Shown one piece after another: positions 1 through 8,618 of a stretch of 43,280 nucleotides of DNA (the stretch's first letter is position 1; the number at the start of each line of letters is the position of its first letter). The translations under genes and the position numbers were made by a program. This DNA comes from a virus: IMG/VR virus record IMGVR_UViG_3300030110_000215, positions 1 to 43,280 of that record, one strand, 5' to 3'. The notes under the pieces are model-generated. The model had not been told where the DNA came from. It did not search any database and worked only from the letters and a program-made list of their open reading frames with translations.

Positions 1-32
1 AGGATGTAGCACAAGTACAAACTAAAAATTAA
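1..32 (+). CDS. C-terminal tail of an upstream gene, truncated by window edge
   Basis: The first bases read as DVAQVQTKN followed by TAA at 30-32 in frame 3. The other two frames stop at 7-9 and 23-25, so the frame is not certain. The fragment is too short to identify. It is on the same strand as the virion genes and ends 13 bases before the next start, so it is probably the last codons of another structural gene. Confidence 0.3.
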   Translation, partial: DVAQVQTKN

Positions 33-45
33 ATAATTAAATAAA

Positions 46-609
46 ATGAGCAAAGGAACACATAAAACAAAAGACGGTAGAACAGCCAAAAAAGGTTTAT
101 ACTACTATATGAATCGTGCTAAAAAAAGAGGCACGTCAAAACCTGGTAAAGGTACAGTAACTGACGAAGCTTTAGCAAGATCTAAGAAGACTGCTAAAAA
201 AGCAATGATGGGAGGTAAAAAAGAAATGATGTATAAAGAAGGAGGTAAGTTTCCTGATATGAATAATGATGACAAAATTACTCAGGCAGATATATATCTA
301 AGAAAAAAAGAAAAAGGTACTATAGCAAAGAAAGGAGGTGCTAAGAAAAAGAAAGCAATGATGTACAAGAAAGGAGGAATGAAGCAACAAGCTGCTATTG
401 CAATCAAAATGAAAGAAGAAGGTAAAATGCCTAAAGATAAAATGGGTATGGGAGGTAAGAAGAAAATGATGAAAGATGGCGGTAAGAAAAAAATGTACGG
501 AGGTATGATGAAAAAGAAAAAGATGATGGGAGGTAAGAAAAAGATGATGTACGAAACAGGAGGATTTCTTGAGCCAGGTATTCCAAATCTTGACGATTGT
601 TGTAACTAG
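46..609 (+). CDS. Lys/Met/Gly-rich basic phage protein with a dockerin-like calcium loop
   Basis: 187 aa, strongly basic. Residues 1-50 (KDGRTAKKGLYYYMNRAKKR, then KPGKGTVTDEA) look like a short conserved domain that I remember from many phages, without a known function. Residues 71-82 read DMNNDDKITQAD, which fits the 12-residue EF-hand/dockerin calcium loop with acidic or amide residues at positions 1, 3, 5 and 12 and Ile at 8. Residues from about 100 to 175 are repeats of the kind MGGKKKMM. The C-terminus is ETGGFLEPG and ends in CCN. The TAG stop overlaps the GTG start of the next gene. A DNA-condensing internal head protein or a short-lived host-takeover protein are both possible; the position next to tail genes favours a virion role. 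I do not know its function. Confidence 0.75.
   Translation: MSKGTHKTKDGRTAKKGLYYYMNRAKKRGTSKPGKGTVTDEALARSKKTAKKAMMGGKKEMMYKEGGKFPDMNNDDKITQADIYLRKKEKGTIAKKGGAKKKKAMMYKKGGMKQQAAIAIKMKEEGKMPKDKMGMGGKKKMMKDGGKKKMYGGMMKKKKMMGGKKKMMYETGGFLEPGIPNLDDCCN
256..291 (+). other. Codons for a single EF-hand/dockerin-type loop
   Basis: Codons for residues 71-82 of the 187-aa protein (DMNNDDKITQAD). Positions 1, 3, 5 and 12 carry D, N, D and D, and position 8 is Ile, as in dockerin loops. The flanks lack a clear pair of EF-hand helices, so calcium binding is an inference. Confidence 0.45.
439..567 (+). repeat. Low-complexity GGTAAGAAGAAAATGATG-type tandem repeat inside the coding sequence
   Basis: Purine-rich degenerate repeats of about 20-35 bases, each starting near GGAGGTAAGAAGAAAATGATG or a close variant and coding for MGGKKKMM units. 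The copies differ at third positions and in spacing, which points to selection on the peptide repeat as well as slippage. The array ends at the ETGGFLEPG tail. Confidence 0.6.
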
Positions 610-1085
610 TGAGTTATACTCTTAAACATATTTACAAAGACTATCAAGATTGTTATACCGATGATCTTGATAAGTCTTTACATACAAATATTATACAAGA
701 GTTTAATATTATGATTATGGATTATATTCTAGAAGGAAAGGAATTTAATATGGGTAATAACCTTTCTACACTGTCTATTATAAGACGAGATAGAGATCCT
801 AGATCACCAAGATTAGATTGGGGGGAAAGTAACAAGTATAAAAAAGAACTCCTAGAAGAAGGTCAATTGTTATATAACTCGGAAACGGGTGAAGGAGTAA
901 AGTGGCATATCTATCATACTGATGAATATTACTGCAAGTACTATTGGAGGAAAGGTAAGTGCAAGGTACCAAACAAATCAGTATATAGATTTGACACTAC
1001 ACGAGGAGTAAAAGGAAATAAAGAAAAGCTAATACGTTTATTAAAAGAAGACGATTTAGCATACTTAAAATTTAAAAAACATTAG
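609..1085 (+). CDS. Conserved phage hypothetical protein, 158 aa
   Basis: The start is a GTG whose G is the last base of the preceding TAG stop (TAGTG), so translation is probably coupled to the upstream gene. The centre has EFNMGNNLSTLSIIRR, and the second half has a run of aromatic residues and Cys (EYYCKYYWRKGKCKVPNKSV) followed by a basic C-terminus. The layout, a hydrophobic N-terminal segment, then Tyr/Trp/Cys-rich strands, then Lys-rich, resembles small proteins found beside structural genes in Bacteroidetes phages, but I cannot name a family with certainty. There is no signal peptide or membrane segment. It sits between two small basic proteins and may work with them, possibly in DNA packaging or head completion; that is inference only. 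Confidence 0.7.
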   Translation: MSYTLKHIYKDYQDCYTDDLDKSLHTNIIQEFNIMIMDYILEGKEFNMGNNLSTLSIIRRDRDPRSPRLDWGESNKYKKELLEEGQLLYNSETGEGVKWHIYHTDEYYCKYYWRKGKCKVPNKSVYRFDTTRGVKGNKEKLIRLLKEDDLAYLKFKKH

Positions 1086-1087
1086 AT

Positions 1088-1405
1088 ATGGCAACACCAT
1101 TATGGCAGAGAAAAGCAGGTAAGAGCCCTACAGGTGGTTTGACTCCAGCAGGTTCTAAGAGCGCTGGTGTAAAGAGACCTGTTACATCTAAGAATCCTAA
1201 AGGTAAAGCAAAGAAAAGAAAGAAGTCTTTTTGTGCTAGAATGAGAGGTATGCGTAAAAGACAAAAGCCTAGTAACAATACAGGTAAAGATAGATTAAGC
1301 TTATCACTAAAGAAGTGGAGATGTAGAGATGGAGGTGTTTGTGGACCTACAAGATATGACACAGGAGGATTTTTACAACCACCTATACAAGATATATTTG
1401 AATAA
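1088..1405 (+). CDS. Small basic phage protein with FCARM and KWRC motifs (DUF6321-like)
   Basis: 105 aa. The order of motifs is WQRKAGKSPTGGLTPAGSKS, KRPVTSKNPKGKAKKRKKSF, CARMRGMRKR and LKKWRC. This is the pattern of a widespread small phage family that I recall as DUF6321 (conserved SFCARM-x-GM and a terminal K-W-x-C). Its function is unknown. The C-terminal 20 residues, with YDTGGFLQPP, are extra and match the tail of the 187-aa protein two genes upstream (YETGGFLEPG). It starts 2 bases after the previous stop (TAGATATG). The very high Lys/Arg content suggests nucleic acid contact. A 121-codon reading frame on the other strand is a shadow. Confidence 0.75.
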   Translation: MATPLWQRKAGKSPTGGLTPAGSKSAGVKRPVTSKNPKGKAKKRKKSFCARMRGMRKRQKPSNNTGKDRLSLSLKKWRCRDGGVCGPTRYDTGGFLQPPIQDIFE

Positions 1406-1418
1406 ATAAAACAACAAC

Positions 1419-2303
1419 ATGGCAGTATATAAAACAAAGTCTAGTAAGACAATCATAAGAAAAATCTTTAGGGATCTAAAGCCACAAGATGATAATTGGA
1501 TTGATGATGCTATTGAATGGATAGGTGAAGCGTTAGAGCATATAGGTGCAGCTTCTCAACTATTACAAAAACAATGTGTATTAACTGTAGCAAATCATAA
1601 AGTATTACTGCCTACAGATTTATATTACATTAATCAAGTAGCTATAAACAACTCAGTAGATCCAGTATCTTCTAAAGAGTTAGATACATTAATAGATAAA
1701 GTAAAAGAACTAAAAGATGAGATAGCCGATGCACAAGCAAACGGTTTAGAATACTCAAGCACAACATCTGTATTAAATGAAATTAATTCTAGAATTGTTG
1801 TGTTAGAAAATATATATTTTAAAAATAGTAACAACATGCAACCACTACAATATGGAGCAAGTAACTTCCATAGAAGTATGCATTGTGATGACTGTGTAAA
1901 TGAAAATGTACACTATGAAGATACATATATAGTAGACAATGATTACATAAAAACATCATTTGAGAGTGGTAAGATATGTTTAAGTTACATGGCTTTTCCT
2001 ACAGACGAAGACTGCTTTCCTTTAGTACCAGACGATATAAGCTACTCTGAAGCATTATTCTGGTATATATACAAAAAGATTTTATTATCTAAACCAGACT
2101 TTAAAGACAACGGAATAAACTATGTAACTGCAGAACAACAGTGGAAGTACTACTGTACACAAGCTAGGAACGCTGCAAACTATCCTGATATTGATAGGTA
2201 TGAGTCTTACATGAATCAGTGGGTAAGAATGATACCTAACATAAACAGACATGATGTAGGATTTGAACAATTAAATAACAGAGAGGATTTACATAGAAGC
2301 TAA
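1419..2303 (+). CDS. Putative ring protein / tail tubular-type adaptor of crAss-like phage
   Basis: 294 aa, mixed helix and strand, no membrane segment. The N-terminal half has a long helical stretch, then LQKQCVLTVANHKVLLPTDL and YYINQVAINN, a pattern I associate with head-to-tail ring or tail tubular (gp4/gp11-like) adaptors in phages with short tails. A second region around residues 140-165 is rich in His and Cys (SMHCDDCVNENVH) and could bind metal. The gene ends with TAATG, its stop sharing one base with the start of the giant muzzle-type gene, consistent with the ring-then-muzzle order of crAss-like genomes. Function is assigned from pattern and position and needs a profile search. Confidence 0.55.
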   Translation: MAVYKTKSSKTIIRKIFRDLKPQDDNWIDDAIEWIGEALEHIGAASQLLQKQCVLTVANHKVLLPTDLYYINQVAINNSVDPVSSKELDTLIDKVKELKDEIADAQANGLEYSSTTSVLNEINSRIVVLENIYFKNSNNMQPLQYGASNFHRSMHCDDCVNENVHYEDTYIVDNDYIKTSFESGKICLSYMAFPTDEDCFPLVPDDISYSEALFWYIYKKILLSKPDFKDNGINYVTAEQQWKYYCTQARNAANYPDIDRYESYMNQWVRMIPNINRHDVGFEQLNNREDLHRS

Positions 2304-5300
2304 TGGATAAACGATTTATAAAAGGATTATTTAAAGACACTGCGCATATTGACCAACCGGAAGGTACTTGGAGATATGCTAAGAATGCTATTATCAATAA
2401 TAAGAAAGGATCTCTTTCTAATGAAGGAGGTACAGAGCTTGCTGGACATTTAGGGAACAACCCTACAACAGGAGCACAGAATGATAAAGTTATTGGTAAA
2501 ATAGAAGTTAATGATAATAAGGTAGTTCTTTTTGTAATCGATGTTGTTAATACTGTAAACCCTAGAAGTGAAATAGGTATATGGGAAGATAATACTTATA
2601 CTATATTATATAATCCAGATGTAGTAGCTACAGGTATAGATTTAAATTTTAGAGAAACACATCCAATACAAGGTACATTTAAAATAGATTCTAAAGGAGA
2701 TTTAGTCGTATACTTTACAGATGATTTAAATCCACCTAGAGCATTTAATGTAGATAGACAAATACGTGAGAGTGCAGGTGTTGTAGAACATTTGTATGGA
2801 TTTATACCTAACGATATAGAAATATTAAATTTATTTCCACACGCAGGATCTGTACCGCATATAGAACTAGATGATCTTATCACACACCAAGCCTCTATTC
2901 TAGAAGGCGGAGGCTTACTAACAGCTGTATACTACTTAGCATTAGGATATGTTGATGATGATTTTGTATCTACAAACTTTGTAACAGTATCAAATCCTAT
3001 ATCTATTGTAGACGAATTTGATTTTACTATACCAACAACTAAAAAAGATGGAGCTAAAGAAGGTAGTCAGACAACTAAAGCTATTAAATGGCTTGTAAGT
3101 AATTTAAACTCAGATTATAAATTTTTAAAAGCAGTTGTTATTAGAAAAATGGGAGATGCTACTGAGGCATTTAAACTTCCAGACTTAGATATTACAGCAA
3201 GTAGTACTAAGGAAGTAGTGTTTACTGGAATTGAAGGAACTAGCCCTGCATCGGTAGAAGATGTAATTATAGATACTATTTCTTATGCTACAGCTAAAAC
3301 AGTACAACAATTAGATAATGTTCTTTATTTAGGTAATACAACAAGTGATGTAGATTTAGATTATCAAAAGTATGCTAACAATATTAAACTACGTTCTACA
3401 ACTAAACGTATAGAAAATTTTGATGAAATGTATGCTACAGTAGATAATTTAGAAACTGGGTTTTTAAACAAACCTGTAAATAAATTTAATGGAAATGTAC
3501 AAACTGTAGACTCTACAAAATCATACAGATACGCTCCTAATATATTTAAGTATAAAGGATACATGAGAGATGAGGTATATGCTTTTTATATAGCATTTAT
3601 CCTTAAAGATGGTAGCACATCATATGCATATCATATTCCAGGAAGAGAAGTTATAGGTACAGAAAATTCAACAGCATTCAATGGAGCAGGCCCTTTATAT
3701 GGAGATCTACAAGAAATAAATCCTGAGTATGCAAAAGAGTTTCATTTTATAGATAGCTCTTCAGCATTAGGAGCAAAAAAAATGAACTTTTGGCAAAACG
3801 CTACAGAAAAATATCCTAATACAGATGACTACCAAGTATGGGATGAAACAGGAAATACAGGTAATGACTTAAAAGGTAAGAACATTAGACATCATCATTT
3901 TCCTTCAAACAGAAACCCAAGTAGAACAACAATTGTTGATACAAATTGTAGTGCAGCTCAATCAGAAGGTATAGCTTTTAATACAACTACTTACAATAAT
4001 TTAGAACTAATATTTTATAACCGCAGTGAGACTGAATGGGAAGTTAAGGATGGCACTTGGGATTATACTCGTTTTTATACTGACTTAAATACACACCCAG
4101 ACTCTGGTCTTTTATGGGATGGAACACATTTTACAGCTACACAACCTATGGATGTAGAAGTTAGATGGTTTGTGCAATATCATCAAACCGGAGGATTTTG
4201 GAGTGGTGTAGGAGATGTAACTACGCAGTTAAGAAAAATAATAAACGGTACAGATGATTTAGTAAACGAAGATATAATTGAAGATATGGACTTTGAAATT
4301 ACTGGCTGTAGTGGTTGTAGTGATTTAGCTGTTAATAGTCAATTAACTTCAACTGTTGGTAATAGTCCTTCTGATCAAGCAGGTTTAGATTATGATATAA
4401 CTACAGGATCAGATTTAGAATATACAAATGCTATACATTTAGAACCTGGAGATAAGTTATATCTTAGACATCAAAGAGACGAGTCTAATGATAAAGTATA
4501 TCAAGCAAAAGAAAGTCAACAAAAAGTAGATATAACTGATGATGATTGTCCAAATCATGAAACAATGATTCAATTTAGAATTACATCTAGTCAATTACAA
4601 ATGGATCCTACATGGTTACATGATGCTAAAATAAGTCATGATGTAGATGTTTTAGGTTTTGAATTAAGTGATATTAAAATACCTGAAAGTATAAGAGAAA
4701 AAATACAAGGCTTTAGAGTTTATTATGCAAACAGAGATCATGCAGATAAAACAATATTAGGACAAGCTCCTATATTACCTATGAAAAAACTTGTATCTCA
4801 AATAGGTATATGTAAAGAAGCTAGTTCAGGGGGTAATGCAGATAGGATTTTAGAGACTTTACAAAACGCTCCTGAAGAATTTTGGTCAGCAGATCCTTCT
4901 ACAGATACATATTATAATTATGCTAAGTATGATTTGTTTGAAGAAAACAATACAGGAGTTAATCTTAGAACAGATGAGTATGGATATAAAGTATTTAACT
5001 TTCCAGCTTTTGATTTACTTAGAACAAATAAAAGTATCTCTTCAGCTACTCATATTAATATAGAGTATATAACTAGAAACTTAGTATTTAATGGGCCAAC
5101 TATAGAGCAAGATAAAAAAATGATGTCTTTTGTAAAAGAAGATAATAATAGTACTCCGCCTCTTAAAACTGTTGATCAAGAATGGGGATATGATACTGAG
5201 TTTAATTGTTATCCTAAAGATGTAAACAGCTCAATACATATAGGACATGTTTATGATAGACCTCATGCACCTACAATGCCTAGAATGATAGGACAAAAAG

Positions 5301-7543
5301 CAAAAACATATGTTCCAGGTGACACTATATTTGATGCTAGAAGTTTAGGTTTTGGTGGTAAAATATTTAATGAGTTTGGTGAGTCTGGATTAGCTATTGG
5401 ATTAAAAGACAAACATGAATTAAGTGCTTATAAAGCTAGAATGGAACCTCTTAATGATGCTGGTCATCCTAACTGGGTTGGTAATAATTTTGGTTATTTT
5501 AACTACACACACAATGCTACTCCAAGTATATTAGTCAATCCTGTAGATTCTAATGGTGATTGGGATAGTACTTTCTATGATGGTTCTAATAGAAGTAAAT
5601 CATATATAGCTAACTTAAAAGCTTTTAAAACTGATGTGTATAAATCTATTGATAGTCAAGACTTAGTATGGACAGGGTTTGAAGTACTAGGAGATGATTT
5701 AGATTATTTTACAATTGGTAATCAATTAGCTCATTATGATACACAACAATTAGGTACAGTTAATGGTTTTGATCATGAGGGTATATTTGGAGGAGATACA
5801 TACATATGTAGATATGGAATATCTAGTGCTATTACACCTAATGATAGAAACAGAGAGTCTAATCCAGGCAGAGCTATACATTATCATATTGTAGAAAGTC
5901 AAGATAATATTAATTTTAGACACACACAAGATGATGATAGTATTTACTTTCCAAGTACACCAGCTAAAAATGTTTTAAAAACAGTAGGAATAAAAGATAT
6001 AGTTAGCACTGATAATCTAAGATATAATGACAATTATTCTGAATTAAATGGTTTACGATCAGCTTTTCCTTTACCATTAACTGATACTATACAAACTAAT
6101 TTTCCAACAAGAACACACAGAAGTGCTAAGGCAGATACTACTAGCTTAATAGATAACTATAGAATATTTTTAGCAAATCAATTTAAAGACCTGCCTAAGA
6201 ACAGAGGAGATCTTTGGGTATTATCATCTTTTAATAACCTATTATATTTCCATATGCAAGAAAGTTTATTTGCAGCTAAAGGTAAACAGTCTTTACAAAT
6301 GAAAGATGGTAGTGAATCTTTTGTGGGTAGTGGAGATATATTCCAACAAGAGCCAGATGAATTAGTACAAACAGCTGGAGGATATGCAGGTACTAGCTCA
6401 CAATGGGCAGCGCTAACAACACGTTATGGATATTTCTTTATAGATAAAAATTCTCGTAAGGTCTTTTTAATGGGACAACAACTACAAGAGATAAGTGCTA
6501 ATGGTATGGAAACATGGTTTAAAGATAATCTTAAGTTTGAATTAGAAGATTATGGTCTTACAACTGAGTATGATAATCCTATACTAGGATTAGGATTTAG
6601 TTCTATATGGGATCCTAAACAAAGAAGAATACTATTAACTAAAAGAGAGTTTTCTCCTACAACTACATTTACAACTAATTATCCTTCTGCAATATCATAT
6701 GATGATACAGAGGGTAAATATAAAAACACAACAACTAACAGATTTATAGAATGGGATGATGCAACTTATTTTACACCTAGTGGTTGGACTATATCGTATA
6801 CACCAGAAGCAAACACTTGGACTAGTTTCCATGATTATATACCTTATATTTATTTTAATACTTCTACAGATTTTTATTCATTAACTGATAAATATCCTAG
6901 ACCTGTATCTGCTTCTGTTAGCGGTACAGCATTTGGTAATGCAGGTATATGGAAACATAACTCAGAAACAAACAGAGGTATATTATATCAAGACGGAACA
7001 AGAAGTAATATAGATCACTATTTATTTGAGGTAGAGTTTATACATAATGAACTTAAAACTAGTGATACTTTAATTTCTAATTTAAGTTATACATTAGAAA
7101 CATTTAATCAAAATAATATAAGTGTGTTAGAGCATGGATTTACAGATTTCTTTATGTATAATACATTACAGATGTCAGGAACTACAGAGTTAGAATATAT
7201 GATAAATACTAGAAGAGTTGGTAATAGCTGGACTATTAATCAATTTAGAGATATGGCAGCACTATCTACTAATACAAATACATATTACATGTCATCAAAT
7301 ACTAACTTGTTAGGAGGGACTAACACAGGAACTGTAACAAGTTCTTCCACAGAAAACATGTTTAATGTTGATGGAATGAGTGAAACTATAAACGATGCTT
7401 TTATAGATTTAAATAAAACATGGGATAAACAAAAGAAGTTTACAGATAAGTGGGTAGGAATTAGACTAATATGTGACAATAAACAAAATAATTTATTAAA
7501 TTTGTATTCTACGTCTGTAGGTGCAAGAAAGGTACACAGATAA
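2303..7543 (+). CDS. Giant tail protein, crAss-like muzzle / stabilization-type
   Basis: 1746 aa. The N-terminus reads KGLFKDTAHIDQPEGTWRYA followed by KNAIINNKKGSLSNEGGTEL, the signature I recall for proteins annotated as stabilization protein in crAss-like phages and interpreted as the tail muzzle. The rest is rich in beta strands, Asn, Thr, Asp and aromatic residues, with frequent FxxGxxxE blade-like segments, as expected for a large multi-domain tail assembly. It has no enzyme motif that I can see and no transmembrane segment. It starts on a TAATG overlap with the putative ring protein and ends one base before the next start. In the infected cell it would be made late and form the end of the tail. 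Tail-fibre or host-recognition duties in its middle part cannot be excluded. Confidence 0.65.
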   Translation: MDKRFIKGLFKDTAHIDQPEGTWRYAKNAIINNKKGSLSNEGGTELAGHLGNNPTTGAQNDKVIGKIEVNDNKVVLFVIDVVNTVNPRSEIGIWEDNTYTILYNPDVVATGIDLNFRETHPIQGTFKIDSKGDLVVYFTDDLNPPRAFNVDRQIRESAGVVEHLYGFIPNDIEILNLFPHAGSVPHIELDDLITHQASILEGGGLLTAVYYLALGYVDDDFVSTNFVTVSNPISIVDEFDFTIPTTKKDGAKEGSQTTKAIKWLVSNLNSDYKFLKAVVIRKMGDATEAFKLPDLDITASSTKEVVFTGIEGTSPASVEDVIIDTISYATAKTVQQLDNVLYLGNTTSDVDLDYQKYANNIKLRSTTKRIENFDEMYATVDNLETGFLNKPVNKFNGNVQTVDSTKSYRYAPNIFKYKGYMRDEVYAFYIAFILKDGSTSYAYHIPGREVIGTENSTAFNGAGPLYGDLQEINPEYAKEFHFIDSSSALGAKKMNFWQNATEKYPNTDDYQVWDETGNTGNDLKGKNIRHHHFPSNRNPSRTTIVDTNCSAAQSEGIAFNTTTYNNLELIFYNRSETEWEVKDGTWDYTRFYTDLNTHPDSGLLWDGTHFTATQPMDVEVRWFVQYHQTGGFWSGVGDVTTQLRKIINGTDDLVNEDIIEDMDFEITGCSGCSDLAVNSQLTSTVGNSPSDQAGLDYDITTGSDLEYTNAIHLEPGDKLYLRHQRDESNDKVYQAKESQQKVDITDDDCPNHETMIQFRITSSQLQMDPTWLHDAKISHDVDVLGFELSDIKIPESIREKIQGFRVYYANRDHADKTILGQAPILPMKKLVSQIGICKEASSGGNADRILETLQNAPEEFWSADPSTDTYYNYAKYDLFEENNTGVNLRTDEYGYKVFNFPAFDLLRTNKSISSATHINIEYITRNLVFNGPTIEQDKKMMSFVKEDNNSTPPLKTVDQEWGYDTEFNCYPKDVNSSIHIGHVYDRPHAPTMPRMIGQKAKTYVPGDTIFDARSLGFGGKIFNEFGESGLAIGLKDKHELSAYKARMEPLNDAGHPNWVGNNFGYFNYTHNATPSILVNPVDSNGDWDSTFYDGSNRSKSYIANLKAFKTDVYKSIDSQDLVWTGFEVLGDDLDYFTIGNQLAHYDTQQLGTVNGFDHEGIFGGDTYICRYGISSAITPNDRNRESNPGRAIHYHIVESQDNINFRHTQDDDSIYFPSTPAKNVLKTVGIKDIVSTDNLRYNDNYSELNGLRSAFPLPLTDTIQTNFPTRTHRSAKADTTSLIDNYRIFLANQFKDLPKNRGDLWVLSSFNNLLYFHMQESLFAAKGKQSLQMKDGSESFVGSGDIFQQEPDELVQTAGGYAGTSSQWAALTTRYGYFFIDKNSRKVFLMGQQLQEISANGMETWFKDNLKFELEDYGLTTEYDNPILGLGFSSIWDPKQRRILLTKREFSPTTTFTTNYPSAISYDDTEGKYKNTTTNRFIEWDDATYFTPSGWTISYTPEANTWTSFHDYIPYIYFNTSTDFYSLTDKYPRPVSASVSGTAFGNAGIWKHNSETNRGILYQDGTRSNIDHYLFEVEFIHNELKTSDTLISNLSYTLETFNQNNISVLEHGFTDFFMYNTLQMSGTTELEYMINTRRVGNSWTINQFRDMAALSTNTNTYYMSSNTNLLGGTNTGTVTSSSTENMFNVDGMSETINDAFIDLNKTWDKQKKFTDKWVGIRLICDNKQNNLLNLYSTSVGARKVHR

Positions 7544-7544
7544 T

Positions 7545-8606
7545 ATGGCAAAAAAATCAAAGAAAAAGCTTCGTAAAAAAAGTAAATACGTAACAGGTGG
7601 GTCTATGTATAGTACTAATACTATACCTGCTGGTTATGGTCCTGGTAATACAACAAATATAGTAGCAGAAGAAAGTGATCCAAATGCAGTAAAGATAAAA
7701 GAAGAAGCTTTTGCCGCAGAACAAGAAAGATTAAATACTCTTGCTAATACTGCTTCAGAAAAAATTGCACAAGACCAAGAGATGGCAGCGCAAAACATAG
7801 AGATAGCAGCTGCTCAAAGTGAAGGACAAGCAGACGCTGCAGTAGGCCTTGCAAGACAAGTAGGAGATAAATTTGTAAAACCACAAAATAGAACTAACCC
7901 TTTTACACCTGCAGTGCAAGCTTTTAAAGCAACTAAAGCTGTAAACTTAGCAGCAAAAGCTCAACGAGGTGTTACAGCAGGAGTGCAAACAGCCAAACAA
8001 GCAGCACAAGGTGCTAAGGCGTTACAGCTAGCTAGCCAAACTTCTAAAATACCTGTTGGAGTAGCTGCACCACAAACTGTTAGCAGCTTAGCACAAGGAG
8101 CTAAAGGAGCAAGTGCAATAGGAGCAGGATTAAAAAACTTTGCTACATCTGGTGCAGGTATAGGAACGATAGCATCTTTAGCTGGTGCAGGAATTAGTAG
8201 AGCGGCAGATGATAAGGATGCTACTACAATGACCTTTGGTGAAGGAACAGGTAAAGTATTGTCTGGTATTGGAACAGGATTAGGTACCGCAGCATTAGCT
8301 GGTATGGCTTTAGGTAGTGCAGTTCCATTAGTAGGTAATGTAGTAGGAGCTGCAGCAGGAGCAATATATGGATTAACAAAAGGGCTTATAGCAAGAAATA
8401 AAGCAAGGCGAGAAAAAGCAAAAGCAGACAGAGCAGAACAAAAGTTTGTAAAAGAAACAAATAAAGATGTAACAAGTAGATTTGGAGCTCAAGCATCAAA
8501 TGTAAGAGCACAAAGACTAAGGAGTAAAACATTCTCTGGGTATAATCAAGGTGTTAACACAACAGTAAAGATGGGAGGTTTAAGACTAGGAATGCCGAGA
8601 TATTAA
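7545..8606 (+). CDS. Ala/Gly-rich virion protein with hydrophobic glycine-zipper segments
   Basis: 353 aa from the ATG at 7545, one base after the previous stop. An in-frame GTG at 7521 would lengthen it by 8 residues but overlaps the muzzle gene, so I prefer 7545. The N-terminus is very basic (MAKKSKKKLRKKSKYVTGG) and carries the TGG motif seen in neighbouring genes. Residues about 20-160 are Ala/Gln-rich helical. Residues about 205-225 and 238-285 are Gly/Ala-rich hydrophobic stretches (GTGLGTAALAGMALGSAVPL, GNVVGAAAGAIYGLTKGLIA) typical of glycine-zipper membrane insertion. The end is highly charged. This suits an internal virion protein that enters the host envelope during DNA ejection. 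That role is inference. Confidence 0.65.
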   Translation: MAKKSKKKLRKKSKYVTGGSMYSTNTIPAGYGPGNTTNIVAEESDPNAVKIKEEAFAAEQERLNTLANTASEKIAQDQEMAAQNIEIAAAQSEGQADAAVGLARQVGDKFVKPQNRTNPFTPAVQAFKATKAVNLAAKAQRGVTAGVQTAKQAAQGAKALQLASQTSKIPVGVAAPQTVSSLAQGAKGASAIGAGLKNFATSGAGIGTIASLAGAGISRAADDKDATTMTFGEGTGKVLSGIGTGLGTAALAGMALGSAVPLVGNVVGAAAGAIYGLTKGLIARNKARREKAKADRAEQKFVKETNKDVTSRFGAQASNVRAQRLRSKTFSGYNQGVNTTVKMGGLRLGMPRY

Positions 8607-8618
8607 AAATATAATACA

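Noticed and set aside
439-567. Repeat array as a possible CRISPR
   Set aside because: Units are degenerate, adjacent without unique spacers, and translate in frame as MGGKKKMM repeats.
1072-1437. 121-codon minus-strand frame over the FCARM gene
   Set aside because: It lies opposite a gene with recognised motifs and has shadow composition (Leu/Phe/Cys-rich).
7521-7544. GTG start at 7521 for the 361-aa frame
   Set aside because: It overlaps the muzzle-type gene, while an ATG at 7545 directly follows the stop and begins a typical basic N-terminus.
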